Shown: piece after piece, positions 11,286-18,186 of the stretch
Layout of the letters: each line of letters starts with the position of its first letter
Numbering within the stretch: position 1 is the first letter of the stretch
IMG/VR virus record: IMGVR_UViG_3300020203_000005
Span: 1-35,163 of that record
Direction: 5' to 3' (one strand)
DNA from: a virus
DNA: 35,163 bases
The notes under the pieces: generated by a model
The model's input: the letters and a program-made list of their open reading frames with translations, nothing else
Told to the model about the DNA's origin: nothing
Databases searched by the model: none
Position numbers and translations under genes: made by a program

Positions 11286-11326
11286 CTTTATGGTTAAGTA
11301 CCTTTTTAGAACTTATATAGTATACA

Positions 11327-11491
11327 CTACTTACGGAATCCAGACGGTGAGATACCCCCAGCTCGGTAACGTCCATACAACGTCACTACAGCTACAGCTA
11401 CAACTAAGATAGCGTTCACTACTGTTTCTGCGTTATCTACTCCTAAGTATGTTAGGACTGCGACTCCAACGTATGTTAATGAAAATGGCAT
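11327..11491 (-). CDS. Holin-like small membrane protein (54 aa)
   Basis: ATG 11489-11491 to TAG 11327-11329. Two hydrophobic stretches are visible, PFSLTYVGVAVLTYLGV at residues 2-18 and AILVVAVAVVTLYGRY at about 27-42, followed by a basic, Gly/Ser-rich tail (RAGGISPSGFRK). It is the last gene of the late operon, just downstream of the endolysin. A two-helix holin or pinholin is the likely role; there is also another membrane protein upstream at 12550. Confidence 0.6.
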   Translation of the reverse strand: MPFSLTYVGVAVLTYLGVDNAETVVNAILVVAVAVVTLYGRYRAGGISPSGFRK

Positions 11492-11500
11492 ATTATTTAT

Positions 11501-12547
11501 TTAATTAGTTTTGTAATGCTCCTGCGGGTCTACTGTTAATAACCTCCAGTTCTTCTCGTTGATAACGTCTAGTCTTACCTCATCTAACCAAATGTCTTGG
11601 TGTAAATGATGCCCTGTAGAAAGCCCTGTGTTGCCCGTAGAGGCGATTGTAGAGCCTTGTGTGTAACTTCCTAGCTCTGGCACTAAACTAAGGTGTAGAT
11701 AGCGTTCTGTGTATTTATTGCCGTTGTATACATATTGGTAATGACAATAGTTGCCAAGTGCTTTAGATGTACCGGCTGTAGTAATTTTACCATTAAAAGG
11801 AGCTTTTACTTTCGTGTTTGCTGGACAAGCGTAGTCGTTACCGATGTGATGTTTACTAGCTGGATACCACTTAGCATTAGGTACACCGTAGGCTTGAGAA
11901 ATCATGTCCTTGTACATCTCTACGGGGTGAGTCAGTTTAGTTATCTTTTTTTTTGTAAGACGTTCCCGCATTTGCTTGAGCAAACCAATAACTGTTCGCT
12001 GTGGTTTGTACAATGATAAGTCGTAGGTATCAAACGCTCCTGGAATGTTATGTTTAATAAAGTCCCAATCGTGAGTTAGGTCTACACCTTTAAAACGAGA
12101 AGCTCCGTGTGATACTTCATGGATAAAGATGCGCTCAAAGTCTGTCATCCCTGGATAGAGAGCGTGGTGTGCTATTGTCCTTTGGTCTGTCGCTTTGTTA
12201 CCAGCAAAGACAACACAATTAAAAATAGTGTCTTTTGTTTGAGTATCGTATACACCGTTATATACATTCTCAGCTCCTTTCTGTAAATCGTGGCCAAGTG
12301 CTCTTTCTTCATGCCATACGATCAAGTCATACTTTGTTTCAAAAGGCTTAGATAATGTTTCGTAAAACCAGTTCCAGTCAGGATAGTTAAAGCCATTAGT
12401 TTGCGGTACGAATGGAGCGAATACTTTAGGGGCTGGGACACGATCAATAGTAGCAAAGTCAAAACCTTTAGCACGGTTTAACTGTTTTAATATAAAAGGA
12501 AAGCTTTTCTCTGTCCACTTGTGATTGCTATATAGGAGTATTTTCAT
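11501..12547 (-). CDS. Endolysin with two metallopeptidase-like domains (M23 C-terminal)
   Basis: 348 residues. The C-terminal domain is an M23 (lysostaphin-type) peptidase: H234 and D238 in HHIGNDY, YLHLS around H285, and the HxH pair H314/H316 in GHHLHQD. The N-terminal domain (1-200) carries HEVSHG at residues 143-148, an HExxH zinc signature with D160 as possible third ligand. It has no signal peptide, so a holin is needed for access to peptidoglycan. It lies between two membrane-protein genes in the lysis cassette. Confidence 0.75.
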   Translation of the reverse strand: MKILLYSNHKWTEKSFPFILKQLNRAKGFDFATIDRVPAPKVFAPFVPQTNGFNYPDWNWFYETLSKPFETKYDLIVWHEERALGHDLQKGAENVYNGVYDTQTKDTIFNCVVFAGNKATDQRTIAHHALYPGMTDFERIFIHEVSHGASRFKGVDLTHDWDFIKHNIPGAFDTYDLSLYKPQRTVIGLLKQMRERLTKKKITKLTHPVEMYKDMISQAYGVPNAKWYPASKHHIGNDYACPANTKVKAPFNGKITTAGTSKALGNYCHYQYVYNGNKYTERYLHLSLVPELGSYTQGSTIASTGNTGLSTGHHLHQDIWLDEVRLDVINEKNWRLLTVDPQEHYKTN

Positions 12548-12549
12548 AA

Positions 12550-12852
12550 TTATTCTTTATTATTTACCACCTGATGCTCCACTGTTTGTTCAGTTACAGT
12601 TTGATTCTTAGCACCTTCTTGGATTACCAAAAGCGACTTCATAATGTTCTCATGGAAATGTATGTCTCGCCCATTGCGTTCTCTGAGGTAAGTGTCAGAT
12701 GACTTAGTGACTTCGGTATTAAGCTGTGTTACCACGACTATATTTTCTAAGACGGGCAGTATTTTAGTAAAGAGGAACTTAATCACCCACCCTAGAAGGG
12801 CAACACAAGCTGATACGATGGCTAGGGCGGCTAGTAATGCGGTGGTTTCCAT
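12550..12852 (-). CDS. Holin-like membrane protein (100 aa)
   Basis: One hydrophobic segment near residues 4-33 (LLAALAIVSACVALLGWVI) is followed by a soluble helix and a Gln/Val/Glu-rich tail. The size, single N-terminal membrane span and position directly upstream of the endolysin fit a class III holin or an anchor protein. The start ATG 12852 overlaps no other gene; the stop is three bases before the endolysin ATG. Confidence 0.6.
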   Translation of the reverse strand: METTALLAALAIVSACVALLGWVIKFLFTKILPVLENIVVVTQLNTEVTKSSDTYLRERNGRDIHFHENIMKSLLVIQEGAKNQTVTEQTVEHQVVNNKE

Positions 12853-12857
12853 ATCCT

Positions 12858-13019
12858 CTATACCTTAACCGCTACAATATCCGCCTTAACTTGCAGATTA
12901 AATCCATGCTTCTTGCACACTTCATTTATTTCAATAGAAAAAGCTTCGCGTGCCTTCTGTTCATCAGCTATAAGTAAAGCTCGAGCTTCTTCTAATGGGT
13001 CTTTTTTTGTTTCCGCCAT
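12858..13019 (-). CDS. Small helical hypothetical protein (53 aa)
   Basis: ATG 13017-13019 to TAG 12858-12860. The sequence opens AETKKDPLEEARALL and contains AFSIEINEVCKKHGF, typical of short coiled-coil phage proteins encoded near lysis genes. No membrane segment. No function recognised. Confidence 0.6.
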   Translation of the reverse strand: MAETKKDPLEEARALLIADEQKAREAFSIEINEVCKKHGFNLQVKADIVAVKV

Positions 13020-13028
13020 AAAATATAT

Positions 13029-13263
13029 TTAAAGTTTAACTTCAGGTTCAGGAGTTGGTTCAGGTTCAGGCTTCACTCCATCAATACCAAGTTTAGCACA
13101 CTCAGCTAACAGATTTACCACTTCTGCGACATTAGCTTCGGCTACTTCTATTTCCTTTGAGTGTCTTGCTACTAAGTTGGCTAGATCAGTTTCAACTGCT
13201 ACTTTTTGCTTCACTAAGAAGTCAAAGTCGTAGGTAATTTTTTCTTAAATCTTTTTTATTCAT
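13029..13263 (-). CDS. Coiled-coil protein with Pro-Glu tail, frame broken at an A6 run
   Basis: ATG 13263 reads MNKKDLRK and then stops after 13 codons. The +1 frame, entered at the six-A run (13238-13243), continues as ITYDFDFLVKQKVAVETD to the end at 13029. Removing one A gives an uninterrupted protein of 77 residues with a helical core and a PEPEPTPEPE tail. If the break is real, translation would have to begin near the GTG/AAG at 13214. A homopolymer error is the simplest explanation. Confidence 0.55.
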
Positions 13264-13269
13264 ATCTAA

Positions 13270-14148
13270 CTAATATAACATACAGCGACGATGGGCGATG
13301 GCTGGGTGTAGGGGACGGAAGGACACGCCACGACCTGTACTTGTAGGTAGAGTACCTGGGTTAGTATATTTAGTACCAAAACCAGCAGACCAAGGGTAAG
13401 CTGTGACAAAGGGGGATGAATCGTGTGCTACCGCAATATCGTTACCATTGGGAGAGAAGGACACGCCACGACCTATACCTGTAGGTAGAGTACCTGGGTT
13501 AGTGTACTTTGCACCAAAACCACTACTCCACGGGTAAGCAGTGATGAAAGGAGAGGTAGAGTGCGCTACACCAATATCGTTACCACTTGGAGAGAAGGAC
13601 ACGCCAATACCTGTACCTGTAGGTAGAGTACCTGGGTCAGTATATTTAGCACCAAAACCAGCAGACCAAGGGTAAGCTGTAATGAAAGGAGAGGTAGAGT
13701 GCGCTACAGCAATATCGTTACCACTTGGAGAGAAGGACACACTGTTTCCGCTATTAGGAGGCAATGTACCTGGGTTAGTATATTTAGTACCAAAACCAGC
13801 AGACCAAGGGTAAGCTGTAATGAAAGGAGAGGTAGAGTGCGCTACAGCAATATCGTTACCACTTGGAGAGAAGGATACATCATATCCAATACTAGCAGGT
13901 AGAGTACCTGGGTTAGTGTACTTTGCACCAAAACCACTACTCCACGGGTAAGCAGTGATGCAAGGAGAGGTAGAGTGCGCTACAGCAATATCGTTACCAT
14001 TGGGAGAGAAGGACACGCCACGACCTGTACTTGTAGGTAGAGTACCTGGGTCAGTATATTTAGCACCAAAACCAGCAGACCAAGGGTAAGCTGTAATGAA
14101 AGGAGAGGTAGGGTGCGCTACAGCAATATCGTTACCACTTGGAGGGTG
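13270..14148 (-). CDS. Beta-propeller adhesin of six near-identical 46-residue repeats
   Basis: Each unit has the form SFSPSGNDIAVAHSTSPFI then TAYPWS, GFG.KYTNPGTLP. Repeat starts are spaced exactly 138 bases apart (14143, 14005, 13867, 13729, 13591, 13453), with a partial closing unit at 13315. The pattern is of WD40/YVTN-like propeller blades found in phage structural proteins. The frame is open from 14148 with no ATG; the upstream gene overlaps it in a different frame. A virion surface or receptor-binding role is likely. Confidence 0.6.
   Translation of the reverse strand, partial: HPPSGNDIAVAHPTSPFITAYPWSAGFGAKYTDPGTLPTSTGRGVSFSPNGNDIAVAHSTSPCITAYPWSSGFGAKYTNPGTLPASIGYDVSFSPSGNDIAVAHSTSPFITAYPWSAGFGTKYTNPGTLPPNSGNSVSFSPSGNDIAVAHSTSPFITAYPWSAGFGAKYTDPGTLPTGTGIGVSFSPSGNDIGVAHSTSPFITAYPWSSGFGAKYTNPGTLPTGIGRGVSFSPNGNDIAVAHDSSPFVTAYPWSAGFGTKYTNPGTLPTSTGRGVSFRPLHPAIAHRRCMLY
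13312..14146 (-). repeat. 138-bp tandem repeats
   Basis: Six tandem copies, nearly identical in DNA, differ mainly in the GFG(T/A)KY and LP(T/A)... positions. High DNA identity implies recent expansion or gene conversion, and makes short-read assembly of the copy number unreliable. Confidence 0.9.
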
Positions 14149-14446
14149 TTACCGCTTCTTCTTTAGCTTTTAGTCTAGCCATCACAACAGGAACGTCAAT
14201 CCCTTTTGGTAGTTGTTTATCAAGAGCCGTAATAACTGAAGTTACTTCTACTAGTCGTGAGTCAATAACCAAGATTTCACTTTCTAGTTTTTTCCTAAAC
14301 TCATTATCTGCTGGTAGGCTATCAACAATATCTTGGAAACGCTCCTTGTTTAGATTGTGGATATACAAGTCCATCTCTTGTCCTTTTAGAGTTTGGATAA
14401 GCATGTCTTCTTTTTCTTCTGGTGTGATTGTGATTAGTGTACGCAT
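14132..14446 (-). CDS. Small helical protein fused in +1 frame to the propeller
   Basis: 104 residues from ATG 14446 (AACAATATG). It is helical (TPEEKEDMLIQTLKGQ, then ESEILVIDSRLVEVTSVITALDKQL), typical of short structural or chaperone proteins next to fibre genes. The last codons ACA CCC TCC AAG TGG TAA run into repeat DNA. A +1 slip at CCC-T (14146-14143) would join it to the propeller, making it an N-terminal attachment domain. Confidence 0.55.
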   Translation of the reverse strand: MRTLITITPEEKEDMLIQTLKGQEMDLYIHNLNKERFQDIVDSLPADNEFRKKLESEILVIDSRLVEVTSVITALDKQLPKGIDVPVVMARLKAKEEAVTPSKW

Positions 14447-14464
14447 ATTGTTTATATTATTTTA

Positions 14465-16273
14465 TTAAGCTTCATTGACATAACTGACCAATACCTTAGT
14501 CGCAGTTACTTTCTCCAGCACCATTGTCATTGTTTTTGAGAGAATGGTGGTAGTTGGTAACGCTAAGCCACTAAGACCAAAGTAGTGTGCGCCAAACGTA
14601 ATCGCTCTGGCAGTAGCGTTGTCCGTTAATTGTATCGCCACCACCTCCCCAATGTCCATAGTGGGGTTGCTAATAGTGATAGCGGCTGATTGTGCGGTGC
14701 GGATATAACGATCAAAGTCTACTTTAGTTGGAGTGATGTCTCCTGACGCACTAGAGCTGACACGGGGTTGGTTACGCTTGTTGGTAAACGTGCTGGTACT
14801 TGAGATAGTCGGGACAGCCACACCTTCGACAGCAAGGACACCAGCGGCACTTCTTGAAAGTGTAGTATCAGTAGCGTGTCCGAGTTCAACTGTTCCTAGA
14901 CCAAGGGCTGCTGAGGTTGAGTTCACTAGTCCTGATATTGGTAGACCAGTGGCATTCGTTAGAGTTACTGATGTTGGTGTACCTAAGACTGGAGTTACAA
15001 GGGCTTGTGAGTTTGGTAGTACTACTGTGCCAGTGAAAGTAGGCGAAGCAAGTGGAGCTTTAAGGTCGAGTGCAGATTGTAACCCGCTTGTCTTAGCGAT
15101 AGAAAGCGCAGCATCAGCAATGGCTGTAGCGTTCCCAGTGGAAGTTACTACTCCTGTTAGGTTAGCGTTGGTTGTTACGTTTCCTGCCGTTAGACCTGAT
15201 GCAGTACCTGTGAGGTTTGTAGCAGTTCCCGATGAGGGAGTACCGAGTGCACCTCCTGAAACAAGGTTGCCTGATGCAGTTCCTGTGACGTTACCTACTA
15301 GGTTTGCGGTGACGGTGGTTGCAGTAATGAGTGTTGTAGCGAGCGTGTCGGTTGTAGTATCAAATGTGAGTGCTGTATCGCCTTCAAGAGTACCATCGCC
15401 TGTCCATACACCTACCTGATTGTTGACTGGTGTGCCTACTTTAGCAACGTATCCACTTCCTGCGGGAGTAGCGAATGAAGGTGCAGAGGAAGCACCGTTA
15501 GACTTCAAGAATGTACCATCAGCTCCTAGTGCTAACTCGGTAACGTCACCTGAGCCGTTTGAGTAGAAGACACGATGTGCTGTTTGGTCTACAAATGAAG
15601 TGAGGTTTGTGTAGCCCCCACCGCCACTACCTGCTCCCCATGTTTTTGTAGTGCTGTTATATGTAAGAACTTGACCGTTTGTTACGCCCGCAATGCTCAC
15701 ATCTAAAATTTGGTCTAGCCTACGTGCGATGATAGCAGTAGTGTGTCCACGTTCTTCTGCTTGTCGTTTGTCAAGTTCTTCTCGGAGGTCTTGAATGGAG
15801 TCGATTGACTGTTTTTCTCCATCGGGGAGGGATTCTAGTGCGTTGCGGATATTCTCTCCACTTATGAGTTCAGAGATTTTAGCAAGTAGTTCGGTATGTT
15901 CTTCTAATGATTTCTGTATCTCTGTAGCGTCAAACTCGTCTGGCATTATAGGCATTGACTCCTCAAGACGTTTTACCTCTTGTGCTACAAGTCTTCGAAG
16001 GGTAGCTGTTTCAGTAGTTGAGTTTTCTTTAGCGTCCTTTATAAGACTTTGAATGTCTCTATGGGCTTGAGCAATTTCAGCCTTTAGAGATGTAATAGAG
16101 CGCATGCTCGTCTCACTGGTGTCCTTGATTTGGCTTAGGAAAAGCTTCTCTGAGTGCTTGATAATAACCATCACAGCTTCCATTGCCTCTATAAGCTCAT
16201 TAGGCTGTACTGCACCACTGTCAAAAGCAGAGAGGAGTGTTTCAAGGCGTTTTTGGTTCTTATCGTTGAGCAT
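14465..16273 (-). CDS. Tail fibre protein with N-terminal coiled coil (602 aa)
   Basis: Residues 1-205 are helical and coiled-coil-like (SEKLFLSQIKDTSETSM; LRRLVAQEVKRLEES). Residues 205-240 form a NGQVLTYNSTTKTWGAGSGGGG fibre motif. About 290-480 are Thr/Gly/Ala repeats of the kind NLTGVVTSTGNATAI and APLASPTFTGTVVLP, common in trimeric fibres. The C-terminal 120 residues form a separate beta domain (ITISNPTMDIGEVVAIQL). It is likely a virion-attached receptor-binding fibre. Confidence 0.7.
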   Translation of the reverse strand: MLNDKNQKRLETLLSAFDSGAVQPNELIEAMEAVMVIIKHSEKLFLSQIKDTSETSMRSITSLKAEIAQAHRDIQSLIKDAKENSTTETATLRRLVAQEVKRLEESMPIMPDEFDATEIQKSLEEHTELLAKISELISGENIRNALESLPDGEKQSIDSIQDLREELDKRQAEERGHTTAIIARRLDQILDVSIAGVTNGQVLTYNSTTKTWGAGSGGGGYTNLTSFVDQTAHRVFYSNGSGDVTELALGADGTFLKSNGASSAPSFATPAGSGYVAKVGTPVNNQVGVWTGDGTLEGDTALTFDTTTDTLATTLITATTVTANLVGNVTGTASGNLVSGGALGTPSSGTATNLTGTASGLTAGNVTTNANLTGVVTSTGNATAIADAALSIAKTSGLQSALDLKAPLASPTFTGTVVLPNSQALVTPVLGTPTSVTLTNATGLPISGLVNSTSAALGLGTVELGHATDTTLSRSAAGVLAVEGVAVPTISSTSTFTNKRNQPRVSSSASGDITPTKVDFDRYIRTAQSAAITISNPTMDIGEVVAIQLTDNATARAITFGAHYFGLSGLALPTTTILSKTMTMVLEKVTATKVLVSYVNEA

Positions 16274-16291
16274 ATTTTAATTATAACGTAT

Positions 16292-16300
16292 TGTGGATAA
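16292..16300 (-). other. DnaA-box-like TTATCCACA
   Basis: A perfect 9-mer on the minus strand in the 160-base gap between the fibre and internal virion protein genes. Confidence 0.5.
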
Positions 16301-16305
16301 ATTGG

Positions 16306-16333
16306 TTGACTTTTGGTGGTTTAGGCGTATAAC
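16306..16333 (+). promoter_or_regulatory. Rightward promoter inside the late region
   Basis: TTGACT (16306-16311), a 16-base spacer and TATAAC (16328-16333). The start point falls within about two bases of ATG 16342, so the small mRNA would be leaderless or nearly so. It opposes all surrounding late genes. Confidence 0.55.
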
Positions 16334-16341
16334 GGTTGTAT

Positions 16342-16446
16342 ATGGGACACATAATTTTCCTTATCTGTGCAATATGGCTTGCTATACTGTTTCCTTGGTT
16401 GTGGCTTGTGTATATTGCACTGTTTGCCGTTAGTGCTAGTCGATAG
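16342..16446 (+). CDS. Single-span membrane micropeptide on the opposite strand (34 aa)
   Basis: ATG 16342-16344 to TAG 16444-16446. The product is almost entirely hydrophobic (IIFLICAIWLAILFPWLWLV, then YIALFAVSASR). It has its own promoter and overlaps the end of the convergent internal virion gene by 11 bases. It is the only rightward gene between 10.6 kb and the end of the late region. Possible roles are antiholin, superinfection exclusion or a toxin-like membrane peptide; none is proven. Confidence 0.5.
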   Translation: MGHIIFLICAIWLAILFPWLWLVYIALFAVSASR

Positions 16447-18184
16447 CCTCTAATAAAGCTCTTAGTGCTTTACGTTGGTCTGTTGTGTCTGCCTTTCCAG
16501 CCTCCATTATTGCACCTGCAATATCTGACAATCCAGCTCGTATACCACCTTGGAACCCTGCCTTTGGTACCTTCTCAGGATATAACGCTCTTATTTCCTC
16601 CGCAAATGCAGCTACTTCTTTAGGTGATGCGCCCTCGTAGCCGAGTTGTCGTGAGATGGTGTCCATTTCGTCTGCAATCGCTTCGTATACTGGCGAGCTT
16701 TGAGCTTCACCAAAGATGCGACGTAAGTTTACCTTTGCAAACTCAGACGGGTCAGTGTTTTTAGTTATCTCAAAGTTTGGTGTTTTAAAAATACTATTTT
16801 CGATATCTTCTAAAAGTGTTGCTACGTTTCGATACTGTGAGTTCAGCTTCTTAATCTCTGGTGATAGTACGTCTAACTCGTTTGAGTAAACATCTCTGAA
16901 AGCCCTGAACAGGTCTGTGGTTTGTCCATCGGCGGTGGTAAAGATTACATCTTGAACAGCGTCAGAGCGTGACTCTCGCTGTATAGCTGAAAACAACTGG
17001 TCTTTCTCTCGGATTTGTAGTGGGGATAAAGCATTACCTCCTTCTGTTGCTTTTTCGTATAGGTCTACCACTACTGTTCTTTGTTTTTGTGTAAGTTTTG
17101 ATTTACTAAAATTTAATTTAAAACCTTTTTCAGTAATATCTTTGACTACGCCGATATCCTCCAAAACACTATCAAGTTGAGAATACGCTCCTGTCATGTT
17201 TATATTCTCTATCTTACCGAGTTTAGCTGTTTCTACATTCATAGCTTCACCAATCCTTTTTCTTTGTGCTTCGATAACATCATACTGTTGAGACGCACGA
17301 TTTCCACCTACAACTGCTGGATTTGTCTTTTGTCCCAGTGTAGTTTTAGGTGTGTCGGCAATGTCTAGCACTTCTTTAAATGCTTGCTTGGTTACAGGAT
17401 TAGCGTTTCTTATAGGGTCGATTAACGGGTCGGGTAGACCTGACTTGATTGCTTGTTGTACAACTGGTGGTGCTGTCTTAATACGTTCAGCTCTTACTCC
17501 AGCTTCTTTTGCTTTTTCTGATACTTTACCAATGAAACGTGGCACTCTGTCGCCTAGATCGGATGCAGTTTGTTTTATACCTGATAGTGTTTGTGAATCC
17601 GGTATTGCGTTTGATATAGCTCGCCCAGCATCTCTGACAACTGGTGTAGCTTTGTTCTTTAACGCACCAATCCCTGCCGCTGCCCCTCTGATTGCTACTG
17701 GTGCAACACCTCCAATTAAAGTTCCTAATCCTGGAGTTGCAACTTCTTTTGCTGACTTCTTATCAACTAGGTCTTGACCAACATCGTAAGCATAGCCAAT
17801 GCTAGCTCCAACTGCCGCTTGTCCGAGTACAGACGTACCTCCAGTTAATGCAAATCCAGCAGGGATAGTTGCTGTTTGTAAGGCGGCTCCAGCAACCTGA
17901 CCACGTGTAGGTTTTTCAATAAATTCTTGTGTAACTTCTTTTGGTGTGTCAGTTCCAATACCTTGTCGTGCAAGAAGACTTCCAAAAACATCTGTAGCAC
18001 CCCCTAGACCTAAAGTGTCAGTAATTCTGTTTGAAAGAGGTTTTTTAGGAGCTTCTGCTTGAGATGCCTGATTAGGCTGTGACTGTGTCTCTCTATGTCT
18101 TGATAGAGCCGTCATTATTTCATTTGGATTTTTGCCATTAGTCTTTCCAAACTCTACAATTTGCCTTTCTGTTGCTGATAACAT
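16436..18184 (-). CDS. Internal virion / ejection protein (582 aa)
   Basis: A long Gly/Ala-rich protein with a hydrophobic glycine-rich region at about 95-175 (GAALQTATIPAGFALTGG; GTLIGGVAPVAIRGAA) that could insert into membrane, followed by a charged helical C-terminal half (QREKDQLFSAIQRESRS). Podovirus ejection proteins have this composition. It is located between the fibre and a second large internal protein. The first residues MLSATERQIVEFGKTNGKNP resemble a short helical domain. The assignment is by composition and gene order. Confidence 0.5.
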   Translation of the reverse strand: MLSATERQIVEFGKTNGKNPNEIMTALSRHRETQSQPNQASQAEAPKKPLSNRITDTLGLGGATDVFGSLLARQGIGTDTPKEVTQEFIEKPTRGQVAGAALQTATIPAGFALTGGTSVLGQAAVGASIGYAYDVGQDLVDKKSAKEVATPGLGTLIGGVAPVAIRGAAAGIGALKNKATPVVRDAGRAISNAIPDSQTLSGIKQTASDLGDRVPRFIGKVSEKAKEAGVRAERIKTAPPVVQQAIKSGLPDPLIDPIRNANPVTKQAFKEVLDIADTPKTTLGQKTNPAVVGGNRASQQYDVIEAQRKRIGEAMNVETAKLGKIENINMTGAYSQLDSVLEDIGVVKDITEKGFKLNFSKSKLTQKQRTVVVDLYEKATEGGNALSPLQIREKDQLFSAIQRESRSDAVQDVIFTTADGQTTDLFRAFRDVYSNELDVLSPEIKKLNSQYRNVATLLEDIENSIFKTPNFEITKNTDPSEFAKVNLRRIFGEAQSSPVYEAIADEMDTISRQLGYEGASPKEVAAFAEEIRALYPEKVPKAGFQGGIRAGLSDIAGAIMEAGKADTTDQRKALRALLEAID

Positions 18185-18186
18185 AT

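Noticed and set aside
13699-13902. Rightward open frame of 67 codons across the 138-bp repeats
   Set aside because: It is the complement of the propeller repeats, with repetitive Arg-rich composition and no start context; it is a shadow of the minus-strand gene.
14733-15419. Rightward open frame of 228 codons opposite the fibre gene
   Set aside because: It exists only because the fibre gene uses few T-rich reverse stop codons; composition and position match an antisense shadow.
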